Shown here: positions 34,170-41,451 of the stretch, in pieces
How positions within the stretch are numbered: the stretch's first letter is position 1
How the letters are laid out: each line of letters opens with the position of its first letter
Assembly: GCF_029626145.1 (NCBI RefSeq)
Contig: NZ_JARUBJ010000002.1
Coordinates: 6,210,501 to 6,274,500, forward strand
From: Micromonospora sp. WMMD961
GTDB taxonomy: Bacteria; Actinomycetota; Actinomycetes; Mycobacteriales; Micromonosporaceae
Direction: 5' to 3'
Length of the DNA: 64,000 nt
Notes under the pieces: model-generated
What the model was told of the DNA's origin: nothing
Databases searched by the model: none
The model's input: only the letters and a program-made list of their open reading frames with translations
Position numbers and translations under genes: made by a program

Positions 34170-34223
34170 ATCATCGGTGACGCGACTGCGTCGGCGCTGG
34201 ACGGTTCCTGCAAAAACCCTGTG
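34170..34223 (-). promoter_or_regulatory. regulator promoter with triple 11-bp repeat
   Basis: Plus-strand CTG cores at 34197 (CTGGAC), 34208 (CTGCAA) and 34219 (CTGTGA) have exact 11-bp spacing, starting 34 nt before ATG 34163. A possible -10 (GATGAT, minus strand) is at 34170-34175, so the repeats would abut the -35 region. Confidence 0.6.
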
Positions 34224-34248
34224 AGTCGAGGCCGACCGGTGGTCCGGC

Positions 34249-34860
34249 TCAGCGCAGCAGGCGGCGCAGCCCGTCCAGGGCACCGTCGAGCAACCGGATC
34301 GCGGTGCGTAGCTGCGTTTCGCTGAACCGTCGGGCCCGCACGAGTCGGCCCACCTCGGTGGTGAACGCGGCCAGCCGCTTGTCGAACTCGTCGAGCAGCG
34401 CGGCGTCCGGCCCGGCGGCCGACGCCGGACGGGGCGACGGAGCGGGCGTCTCCCACCGGGCACGCCGGGTCTGCCGGGTGGCCTCGCTCAGCTCCCGCTT
34501 GAGATCGCGCACCGACCCGCGTACCTCGCTGCGGATCTCGCCGGCCAGGCTGGACAGGTCCGCCACCGAGGCGGCGATGTCGGCTTCCAACTCGGTCAAC
34601 TCGCCGGCCCGCTGGTGCAGCTCGGCACGGCCGGCGTCGGTGATGTCGTACGTCTTGCGGCCGCCGGCTGCGGTGTGGCTGACCAGGCCCTCGGCCTCCA
34701 GCCGTTGCAGGCGGGGATAGATGGTGCCGGCGCTGGGCGCGTAGAGCCCGAGGAACCGGTCCTCCAGAAGGCGGATCAGCTCGTACCCGTGCTTCGGGCC
34801 GTCGTCGAGGAGCTTGAGCAGGTAGAGCCGGAGCCGTCCGTGGCTGAACACGGCGGTCAC
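34249..34860 (-). CDS. PadR-family transcriptional regulator
   Basis: A 203-aa PadR-type winged-helix repressor. The N-terminal domain (about 5-85) includes HGYELIRLLEDRFLGLYAPS and the wing GGRKTYDITDAG, then a C-terminal helical dimerisation region rich in charged residues. It overlaps the stop of the DUF4097 gene (ATGA), making a repressor/effector operon typical of PadR systems. A PadR-type palindrome lies in the operon promoter (35730-35745). Confidence 0.9.
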   Translation of the reverse strand: MTAVFSHGRLRLYLLKLLDDGPKHGYELIRLLEDRFLGLYAPSAGTIYPRLQRLEAEGLVSHTAAGGRKTYDITDAGRAELHQRAGELTELEADIAASVADLSSLAGEIRSEVRGSVRDLKRELSEATRQTRRARWETPAPSPRPASAAGPDAALLDEFDKRLAAFTTEVGRLVRARRFSETQLRTAIRLLDGALDGLRRLLR

Positions 34861-35681
34861 GGCAGCTCCTCGGAATCGTCGTCGACGGCTCGGGCGAGCA
34901 GGGCGATGCTCCCCGAGGTCGCGGAAGCCCAGAGCTTACCGTCGCCCGCTCCGAGCACTCCCTCGCTGCTGCGCAGTGGGAATGTCGAGGTGCGGATCTG
35001 CGGGAACCCGCTGGTGATCCGGCCGGAGGCGGTGTGCAGTTGGACGGCGAGATCGCTGTCCTCGCGGACCCGGACGGTGATGCCGCCCGAGATGGTGGTC
35101 AACCGGATCTCGCTGCGCCGAGGGTTGTCCAGGTCGCAGGTGATCGCGCCGGAGACGGTCTGCGCGCGCACCCGGTCGGCGGCGCTGTCGGCGAGGATCA
35201 CCTCCCCGGAGACCGTCTCCAGCGTGAGGTCGCCACGGACGCCGAGCGCCTCCACCGGCCCCGAGGTGATGGTCGCGGAGGTGTTGCCGCGCAGGCCCAT
35301 CAGGGTGATCTGACCAGCGGTGACGTGCACACTGGTCTGCCGGCGCAGGCCGGAGGCGACCACCGAGCCGGCGACCAGGCCCAGGTCGGCGAGGACGTCG
35401 GCGGGCACGGCTACGGAGACGTCCACCCGGGGGTAGCGGTGGATCATCCGGAACCAGCGCCGGACGTCCGCCCAGCCGTGGCCGCGCTCCTGGCGGATGC
35501 TGAGCCGGCCGTCGGAAAGATCGATCAGGACCGGCCGACGACCGACCTGCGTGACGTCGATCCGGGTCGGGCCCTCGGTGGCGACCACGTTGAGCCGTCC
35601 GCTCACCAGCCGGACGTCGAGCCGGGTGACCGGGCCGTCCATGGTGAGCCGCTGCGGGCTCTCGATCGTCCACCCGGCCAT
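34857..35681 (-). CDS. DUF4097 beta-strand repeat protein
   Basis: A 274-aa protein with repeated short beta strands of the adhesin-like DUF4097 type, for example LRLVAGS-like turns: SGEVILADSAADRVRAQTVS and SGAITCDLDN, each repeat carrying (V/I)SG turns. No signal peptide or TM segment is visible. Such proteins are commonly paired with PadR regulators and are thought to be envelope-stress or membrane-associated factors, but the function is not known. ATG 35681 follows GAGAGGGGG. Confidence 0.85.
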   Translation of the reverse strand: MAGWTIESPQRLTMDGPVTRLDVRLVSGRLNVVATEGPTRIDVTQVGRRPVLIDLSDGRLSIRQERGHGWADVRRWFRMIHRYPRVDVSVAVPADVLADLGLVAGSVVASGLRRQTSVHVTAGQITLMGLRGNTSATITSGPVEALGVRGDLTLETVSGEVILADSAADRVRAQTVSGAITCDLDNPRRSEIRLTTISGGITVRVREDSDLAVQLHTASGRITSGFPQIRTSTFPLRSSEGVLGAGDGKLWASATSGSIALLARAVDDDSEELP

Positions 35682-35728
35682 TGCGTCCCCCTCTCGACGA
35701 CGCGCGGACGCACGCCGAACAGGAGAAG

Positions 35729-35758
35729 AATGTAACGCGATACATCGCGACATCACAA
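35729..35758 (-). promoter_or_regulatory. autoregulated promoter with PadR operator
   Basis: On the minus strand TTGTGA (35753-35758), an 18-nt spacer and TACATT (35729-35734) form a promoter. ATGTAACGCGATACAT (35730-35745) is a palindrome with ATGTA/TACAT arms, the usual PadR operator form. It covers the -10 box and spacer, so bound PadR would block polymerase. Confidence 0.75.
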
Positions 35759-35787
35759 GACTGTCGCGAGTCTCGTGGCCCACCGTG

Positions 35788-35882
35788 CCCCGCGCCAAGA
35801 TCGCCCTTGATCCTGGATCCAGTGGCATCCCGCGCTACCGAGGCCACTACTTCCTGAATCGAGCGCGATCCTTGGCGCGGGG
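35788..35882. repeat. 95-bp hairpin element, GCCACTAC family with CAAGATC-type arms
   Basis: Outer arms CCCCGCGCCAAGATCGC and GCGATCCTTGGCGCGGGG pair almost fully. An inner AGTGGC/GCCACT pair recalls the element at 11054-11129, while CCAAGATC recalls those at 17660 and 51199. It lies between co-directional DUF4097 and olsA-like genes. Confidence 0.8.
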
Positions 35883-35998
35883 CAGGGTGCGGGCGCAGGG
35901 ATGCGGGCGCGGGGGCGGGGGCGCGGGGATGCGGGGGCGGGGTTGCGGGCGCGGGGTTGCGGGCGCGGGGGCGCGGGGTGCGCTCGCGGGGTCGTTCC
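35881..35998. repeat. G-rich low-complexity tract
   Basis: About 115 nt of nearly pure G/C built from short GCGGGGGCGGGG-type units, with occasional T. Several runs of four or more G occur within loop distance, so G-quadruplex formation on the plus strand is possible. It ends at the olsA-like stop. No coding signal is seen. Confidence 0.75.
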
Positions 35999-36000
35999 CG

Positions 36001-36930
36001 TCAGGCCGCCAGGTCCAACTCGCGACCGGCGGCGGCTGGGACCGGCACCGCCGGGGTCGGGGTGGGAACCGCACGCAGCCGGGTCCGCGCACCCGGCGCG
36101 GGCGTCAGGTGTACGGCCGACTCGGCGGCCCGGGCCAGCAACCGCCGGTCGGCGTCACGGGCGGGGTGCAGCGCGGCGGTGATCGTCACCGAGACCACGA
36201 TCTCCCGCGCCGCGACCACCCGGGCCACCGACCGCAGCAGGGTGTCCGCGCCGAGGAAGGCGGTAGCCGTGGTCGCGGAGCCGGTGGCGGCGCAGCGGTA
36301 GGCGAGCCGTAGCGGCACCACCGGGCTGCCCGCGTCGATGGCCGCCTGGAACGTCGCGGGCCGGAAACCACCACCGGGGCGGCAGTCGGCGGCGCCGTCA
36401 CCCGCACACCAGGTCGTACCCTCCGGGAAGACCGCCACCGACCGGCCGGCGCGCAACGCGTCGGCGACCCTGCCGACGGTGTCCGGCAGCGCCCGCGGCC
36501 GGGCGCGGTCCACGAAGACCGTGCCCGCCGCCGCCGCCAACAGGCCGACCACCGGCCAGGAGCGGATCTCCCGCTTCGCGACCATCCGGGTCGGCGCGAC
36601 GGCCAGCACCGCGAGGACGTCCAACCACGAGACGTGGTTGGCGACCAGCAGCGCCCGCCGTCGCGGCAGCCGACCCCGGATCACCAGCCGGACGCCGAAG
36701 GCCCGGGTGGTGGCCCGGGCCCAGCCGCGTACCGCCGCCTGCCGTTCCCGGGTCGGCAGCACGGGCAGCAGCAGCACCAGACCGACCCCGGCCACCACCA
36801 TGCCGGCCGCCGCTACCAACCGCAGGACCCGACGGGCGACCGGCACCGTGGGCACCTCGCCGGCCTGTGGCAGGCAGTCGTCGTCGCAGCCCGAGGAGGG
36901 CCGCCACAGGTCGTCCGCGACGGCGGTCAC
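36001..36930 (-). CDS. olsA: lysophospholipid/lyso-ornithine-lipid O-acyltransferase (OlsA-like)
   Basis: PlsC-family acyltransferase, 309 aa. An N-terminal TM segment (about 35-55) is followed by acceptor box NHVSWLD (HX4D), VAKREIRSWPVVG, and FPEGTTW. Its GTG start overlaps the stop of the GNAT-like gene by 4 nt. A tight GNAT-then-PlsC pair is the arrangement of olsB-olsA, which makes ornithine lipids: OlsA adds the second acyl chain. The substrate is inferred from this pairing; other lysolipids are possible. Confidence 0.75.
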   Translation of the reverse strand: MTAVADDLWRPSSGCDDDCLPQAGEVPTVPVARRVLRLVAAAGMVVAGVGLVLLLPVLPTRERQAAVRGWARATTRAFGVRLVIRGRLPRRRALLVANHVSWLDVLAVLAVAPTRMVAKREIRSWPVVGLLAAAAGTVFVDRARPRALPDTVGRVADALRAGRSVAVFPEGTTWCAGDGAADCRPGGGFRPATFQAAIDAGSPVVPLRLAYRCAATGSATTATAFLGADTLLRSVARVVAAREIVVSVTITAALHPARDADRRLLARAAESAVHLTPAPGARTRLRAVPTPTPAVPVPAAAGRELDLAA

Positions 36931-37703
36931 CGCTGCTCCCCGCCCAGGAAGTGCCGCAGGTAACGCGGGTTCATCCGGTCCAGCGAGAAGAGCACGTAGA
37001 AGTCCGCGCACCCGAAGTCACTGTCGTACGCCGGCTCGCCGCAGATCCACGCGCCGAGCCGGAGGTAGCCCCGCAGCAGCGGCGGCACCACGACGCGCCC
37101 GGCCGGCTCGGTGGGGGTCACCGGCGCAGCGGCGGCCGGCTCGGCGAACCAGGGGCGCAGCGGGCGGACCCGCAGCGGCGGCGGCGACAGGTGCCGGGTC
37201 TGCGCCTGGGCCCAGACCTCGGTGACCGTCCGCCCACCATCGTCCACCGGCACCGAGGCGCAGCCGCCGAGCCAGCGGGAACCGCGCAGATGCAGGTAGC
37301 GGGTGAGGCCAGCCCACATCAGGTTGATCACCGCACCGGAGCGGTGGTCCGGATGCACACAGGACCGGCCCGTCTCCACCAGGTCGTCGCGGAGGGAGTC
37401 GAGCGCGGTGAGGTCGAACTCGTCCTCCGCGTACCGCCGGTCGGTACGGCCGGGCGGCAGCAGCCGGTAGGTGCCGACCACCGCGCCGGTGCTGTCCTCG
37501 CGGACGATCAGGTGGTCGCAGTACGCGTCGAAGGGGTCCACGTCCAACCCGGCCTGGCCGGGAAGGAGGGTGGCGCCGAGCTCGGTGGCGAACACCTCGT
37601 GGCGCAGGCGTTGCGCGGCCGCGACCTGGGTGGGGTCGTCGGCGATCAGCAGGGTGTATCCGCTGGTCTTCAGGGGTGTGCCAGCGGCATGCAGAACGGC
37701 CAT
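36927..37703 (-). CDS. olsB: OlsB-like N-acyltransferase (GNAT fold)
   Basis: A 258-aa acyltransferase of the OlsB / hemolysin-like type. Recognisable parts: ADDPTQVAAAQRLRHEVFA near the start, DAYCDHLIVRE, VVGTYRLLPP, ETGRSCVHPDHRSGAVINL, and a C-terminal ADFYVLFSLDRMNPRYLRHF. Members transfer a 3-hydroxyacyl group from ACP to ornithine. ATG 37703 has a short AGG element upstream. Coupled to the OlsA-like gene. Confidence 0.75.
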   Translation of the reverse strand: MAVLHAAGTPLKTSGYTLLIADDPTQVAAAQRLRHEVFATELGATLLPGQAGLDVDPFDAYCDHLIVREDSTGAVVGTYRLLPPGRTDRRYAEDEFDLTALDSLRDDLVETGRSCVHPDHRSGAVINLMWAGLTRYLHLRGSRWLGGCASVPVDDGGRTVTEVWAQAQTRHLSPPPLRVRPLRPWFAEPAAAAPVTPTEPAGRVVVPPLLRGYLRLGAWICGEPAYDSDFGCADFYVLFSLDRMNPRYLRHFLGGEQR

Positions 37704-37851
37704 GGGACCTGTGTAGGTGCCCGGGTTGCCATTCACGGGGACCACTGGTGTCGGAAGGATGAACGCCTGCCGGCAGATGGCTCCCACCCCGACCGTGCGA
37801 GGCTGCGGGACGGACCGGCGACGACGCCGGCGTACCCAACGGAGGTCGACG

Positions 37852-38499
37852 ATGCGCATCGAGTCCCGCCACAACGGGCCCGCCGGTTCCGGCAACGGCG
37901 GTTGGAGCGCCGGGATCTTCGCCACCGAGGCAGGCGGCACCGGGCCGGTCGAGGTGACGCTGCGCCGGCCACCGCCACTGGAGACCGAGCTGAGCCTGGT
38001 CGACGGCGAGGTGCGGGACCCGGCCGGGGAGCTGGTGGCCGAGGTACGCCCGGCCGGGACAGTCGATGCCGTCGTACCCCCGGTCGACCTGGAGACCGCG
38101 GTGGCCGCCGCGGCCCGCTACCCCGGGCTGGTCGAGCATCCGTTCCCCGGCTGTTACGTCTGCGGGCCGCAGCGGCCCGACGGGCTGCGGATCTTTCCGG
38201 GTCGGCTGCCGAACGGGCGGACCGCCGCGCCGTTCCGGGCTCCCGAGGAGGTCAGCGAGGCTACGGTCTGGGCCGCGTTGGACTGTCCCGGCGGGTGGAC
38301 GGTGCTCGCGCCGGGCCGCCCGTACCTGCTGGGCCGGATCGCCGCCGTGGTCGCGGCGCTGCCCAAGCCGGGCGACGAGTGCGTGGTGACCGGGGAGCTG
38401 CTCGGCGTCGAGGGGCGTAAGGCGCTCGTGCACACCAGCCTGTACGGCCCGGACGGCGCGCTGCTGGGCGCGGCACGGGCGACCTGGATCGCCCGCTGA
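37852..38499 (+). CDS. hotdog-like conserved protein
   Basis: A 215-aa protein, ATG 37852, GGAGG at 6-nt spacing. The conserved block HPFPGCYVCGPQRPDGLRIF precedes a segment (WAALDCPGGWTVL, then a beta-rich C-terminus) that looks like a hotdog-fold thioesterase-related domain. No clear catalytic acid can be assigned, so activity is unknown. It is divergent from olsB and precedes an ABC exporter by 140 nt. Confidence 0.6.
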   Translation: MRIESRHNGPAGSGNGGWSAGIFATEAGGTGPVEVTLRRPPPLETELSLVDGEVRDPAGELVAEVRPAGTVDAVVPPVDLETAVAAAARYPGLVEHPFPGCYVCGPQRPDGLRIFPGRLPNGRTAAPFRAPEEVSEATVWAALDCPGGWTVLAPGRPYLLGRIAAVVAALPKPGDECVVTGELLGVEGRKALVHTSLYGPDGALLGAARATWIAR

Positions 38500-38640
38500 C
38501 CCCGGTCGTCAACCGCTGGGAGGACCCGCCTCCACCCTGAGACGGATCAGGACATACGGACCGCGCCTGATTGACCTTGTTGCATTGGGCCGTCACGCTG
38601 TGCCACGGCGTACCTCAGCGCCACGCACGGGAGGAGAACG

Positions 38641-39576
38641 ATGACTGACGGGCAGAGAAGCCCCACCAGCGACGGTCAGATCGTGGTGTCCGGTCTGACG
38701 AAGCAGTACAAGAACGTCCGGGCGGTGAACAACCTGTCCTTCACCGTGGCGCCGGGGCGGGTGACCGGCTTCCTCGGCCCGAACGGCGCTGGTAAGACCA
38801 CCACGCTGCGCATGTTGCTGAACCTGGTCACGCCGACCGCCGGCACGGCCACCATCAGCGGCAGCCGGTACGCGGACCTCGCCGACCCGTTGCGGCACGT
38901 CGGCGCGATCCTGGAGGCGTCCAGCGCGCACAAGGGCCGTACCGGCATCAACCACCTGCGGGTGATCTGCGCGGCGGCCGGGCTGCCCAAGCAGCGGGCC
39001 GCCGAGGTGCTGGAACTGGTCGGGTTGACCCCGGCGGCGAAGCGCAAGTTCAAGGGTTACTCGCTGGGCATGAAGCAGCGCCTCGGTATCGCCGCGGCGA
39101 TGCTCGGCGACCCTCGGGTGCTGATCCTGGACGAGCCGGCCAACGGGCTCGACCCGGAGGGCATCCGGTGGATGCGTGGGTTCCTCAAGAACCTCGCCCA
39201 CGAGGGTCGTACGGTGCTGGTCTCCAGCCACCTGCTGTCCGAGATGCAGCTGCTCGCCGACGACGTGGTGATCATCGCCGCCGGCCAGTTGATCCGGCAG
39301 GGCCCGGTCGACCAGGTGCTCGGGTCGATGGCACAGGGCGCGCAGGTCCGGGTGCGTACGCCGCAGGCCGAGGCGCTGACCACAGCACTCAAGGCGCAGT
39401 CGGCGACCGTGAACGTCGACGAGCAGGGCGTGCTGCTGGTCAGCGGGGTGGACGCGCCGACCATCGGCCGCGCCGCCCTCGCCGCCGGCGTGGAACTGCA
39501 CGAACTGACCACCGAACGGCCCGACCTGGAACGGGTCTTCCTGGAGCTGACGGCCGGAAAGGCGGGCATCCGATGA
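38641..39576 (+). CDS. ABC transporter ATP-binding protein
   Basis: A 311-aa ATPase. Walker A is in GPNGAGKTTTLRM, the signature is YSLGMKQRLGIAAAM, Walker B is VLILDEPANGLDPEG, and the H-loop is in LVSSHLLSEM. The extra C-terminal domain is typical of DrrA/CcmA-like exporters. GGAGG lies before ATG 38641. The stop overlaps the permease start by 4 nt. Confidence 0.92.
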   Translation: MTDGQRSPTSDGQIVVSGLTKQYKNVRAVNNLSFTVAPGRVTGFLGPNGAGKTTTLRMLLNLVTPTAGTATISGSRYADLADPLRHVGAILEASSAHKGRTGINHLRVICAAAGLPKQRAAEVLELVGLTPAAKRKFKGYSLGMKQRLGIAAAMLGDPRVLILDEPANGLDPEGIRWMRGFLKNLAHEGRTVLVSSHLLSEMQLLADDVVIIAAGQLIRQGPVDQVLGSMAQGAQVRVRTPQAEALTTALKAQSATVNVDEQGVLLVSGVDAPTIGRAALAAGVELHELTTERPDLERVFLELTAGKAGIR

Positions 39577-40397
39577 ACCTCGTCCGATCCGAGTTGCTCA
39601 AGATCCGCACCACCAACACCTGGTGGATCTTCGCGCTCATCTCGCTGCCGCTCTGGGCTCTCACCCTGCTGATCAACTGGTTGCAGGCCGACACCCTGAC
39701 CAACGGCAACCTCGGCGAGGTGCCGGCCGACCAGGCCGACACCCTGGCGGCGGCGGCCAGCGCGGACGCGCTCGCCTCGAACCTGTTCACCACCGGGCAG
39801 TTCTTCGGCCTGCTGATCGTGATGCTGCTCGGCATCATCGTGGTGACCAGCGAGTTCTTCCACCAGACGGTCACCACCACGTTCCTCACCAACCCGCACC
39901 GCACCGCCGTGATGAGCGCCAAGCTGGTCGCGGCGGGCGTGCTGGCGCTGCTGTTCTGGCTGGTGACCACCGCGTTCAACCTGGTCGCCGGCTCGGCGGT
40001 GCTGAACGCCATCGGGCTGGACTCGCAACTGGGCAACGACGCGGCCTGGCGGGCGATCGGATTGAACCTGCTCGCGTACCTGCTCTGGGCGGTGTTCGGA
40101 GTCGGCATCGGAGTGCTGCTGCGCAGCCAGATCGGTGCCACAGTGACCGGCATCCTGCTCTACCTGGGCGGCTCGATCGGCGCCATCTTCGTGATCGCCA
40201 TCCTGGCCGACCGGTGGGGTGACTGGATCAACAACCTCCAGTTGCTGGTGCCGTCGCTGGCCTCGTCGCTGATGGTCACCGGGACGGACATCCCGGGCAA
40301 CCCGCCGCGCTGGGCCGGTGCCGCCGTCCTGATCGGGTACGCGGTGGTGACCGGCGTGATCGGCACCCTGCTGATGCGCCGACGCGACATCTCCTGA
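39573..40397 (+). CDS. ABC transporter permease
   Basis: ABC-2-like membrane subunit, 274 aa, with six TM segments and a soluble loop after TM1 (about 40-70, rich in Asp and Ala). It begins MNLVRSELLKIRTTNTWW, the typical start of these permeases. It forms a two-gene exporter with the preceding ATPase. The exported substrate is not shown by context. Confidence 0.9.
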   Translation: MNLVRSELLKIRTTNTWWIFALISLPLWALTLLINWLQADTLTNGNLGEVPADQADTLAAAASADALASNLFTTGQFFGLLIVMLLGIIVVTSEFFHQTVTTTFLTNPHRTAVMSAKLVAAGVLALLFWLVTTAFNLVAGSAVLNAIGLDSQLGNDAAWRAIGLNLLAYLLWAVFGVGIGVLLRSQIGATVTGILLYLGGSIGAIFVIAILADRWGDWINNLQLLVPSLASSLMVTGTDIPGNPPRWAGAAVLIGYAVVTGVIGTLLMRRRDIS

Positions 40398-40400
40398 CCG

Positions 40401-40438
40401 GTTCCGGGGTGACGGCAGCGCCGCCGTCACCCCGGAAC
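40401..40438. terminator. bidirectional perfect 16-bp hairpin
   Basis: GTTCCGGGGTGACGGC (40401-40416) pairs with GCCGTCACCCCGGAAC (40423-40438). It sits between the convergent permease and membrane genes and serves both strands. Confidence 0.85.
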
Positions 40439-40449
40439 GTCGGCCCGAC

Positions 40450-40845
40450 TCACCCGCCGGGGCAACCCCGGCCGCCGCTGCGCGGTATGCACTGGGTGAC
40501 CGCCGGCACGGGCTCGTCGTCGGCGGGCGTGTGGCCGATCAGGAGACCGCTGGCCATCCGACTGACGAGTACGACCATCAGGTACACCAGCACCATCCCG
40601 CCGACCGCCCAGCGGAAGTGCCGGCGCCAGTCCGCCTCGCCGGCCAGCCACAGCCCGACGATCGGCAGCGCGTTGAGCAGGAGAGCGGCGATCAGCACGG
40701 CGTCGGTGCCGGCGCCGAACGCCTGCGCCGCCTCGTGGGTCGGCGCGTACGGCTTCGAGGTGCGCCGGATCAGGCCCACCATGAGCAGGAACGGCACCCC
40801 GTACAACCAGACGAAGAAGAGCCCTCCGAGGCCGAGCCGCTTCAC
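40450..40845 (-). CDS. small membrane protein
   Basis: A 131-aa protein with three hydrophobic segments (about 5-25, 45-68, 78-100) and a polar tail with two Cys. GTG 40845 overlaps the stop of the upstream gene (GTGA). No family recognised. It pairs with another small membrane protein, so the two may form a complex. Confidence 0.72.
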   Translation of the reverse strand: MKRLGLGGLFFVWLYGVPFLLMVGLIRRTSKPYAPTHEAAQAFGAGTDAVLIAALLLNALPIVGLWLAGEADWRRHFRWAVGGMVLVYLMVVLVSRMASGLLIGHTPADDEPVPAVTQCIPRSGGRGCPGG

Positions 40846-41180
40846 GAGCGCCCCGCGTACACGGCCGCGCAGATCGTGACGGTGACCAGGGCGGACAGGG
40901 TGCCGGCGAGCACCGCCGAGGGCACCAGCCGGACGACCAGCGCGGTCACCAGCGCCGTCACGACGAGTAACCCGGCGAGCACCGGCCCACCCCACACCAG
41001 CATGACCAGCGCCAGGGACTCCCCCGGCGACAGGCAACTGAACCAGGCCGAGCAGTCCGTCGGCGGCGGACTCGGCACACTCGCCAGGCCCACCGCCACG
41101 GCCGCACCGACCGTCACGTACCAACCGGACGCCACCGCCACACTCCGGCCGTAACGCCCCCGTACCCCGTTGTGATCCAT
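40842..41180 (-). CDS. small membrane protein with paired cysteines
   Basis: A 112-aa protein with three TM segments (about 15-38, 55-80, 85-108). The loop PTDCSAWFSCLSPGESLAL after TM1 carries two Cys that could form an extracytoplasmic disulfide. ATG 41180 follows GAGG at 9-nt spacing; GTG 41195 is an alternative. Unknown function, co-translated with the gene at 40450. Confidence 0.68.
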   Translation of the reverse strand: MDHNGVRGRYGRSVAVASGWYVTVGAAVAVGLASVPSPPPTDCSAWFSCLSPGESLALVMLVWGGPVLAGLLVVTALVTALVVRLVPSAVLAGTLSALVTVTICAAVYAGRS

Positions 41181-41451
41181 GCGAAGGATCCTCACCGGAC
41201 TCGCGGCGCGGAGACATCGGCATCCGTACTCAGTTGCCTGCCGTTACGCTCGCCTAGCAGTTGGCGGCCGACCACGCAGCGGTTGGTGAACTTCTGGCAT
41301 CTTCTGTGAAACCGGCCACGGGACCGAGGCGGAAATGCCTGCGGGATCAGTACGGCGTAGCCTGGGAACCGTCCAGTCCGCGCTTCCTCACCGGGCGCGA
41401 GGGACACACCGCGTGCCACACAAACCCGCGTGAAAGAGGCGATTACCGGCC

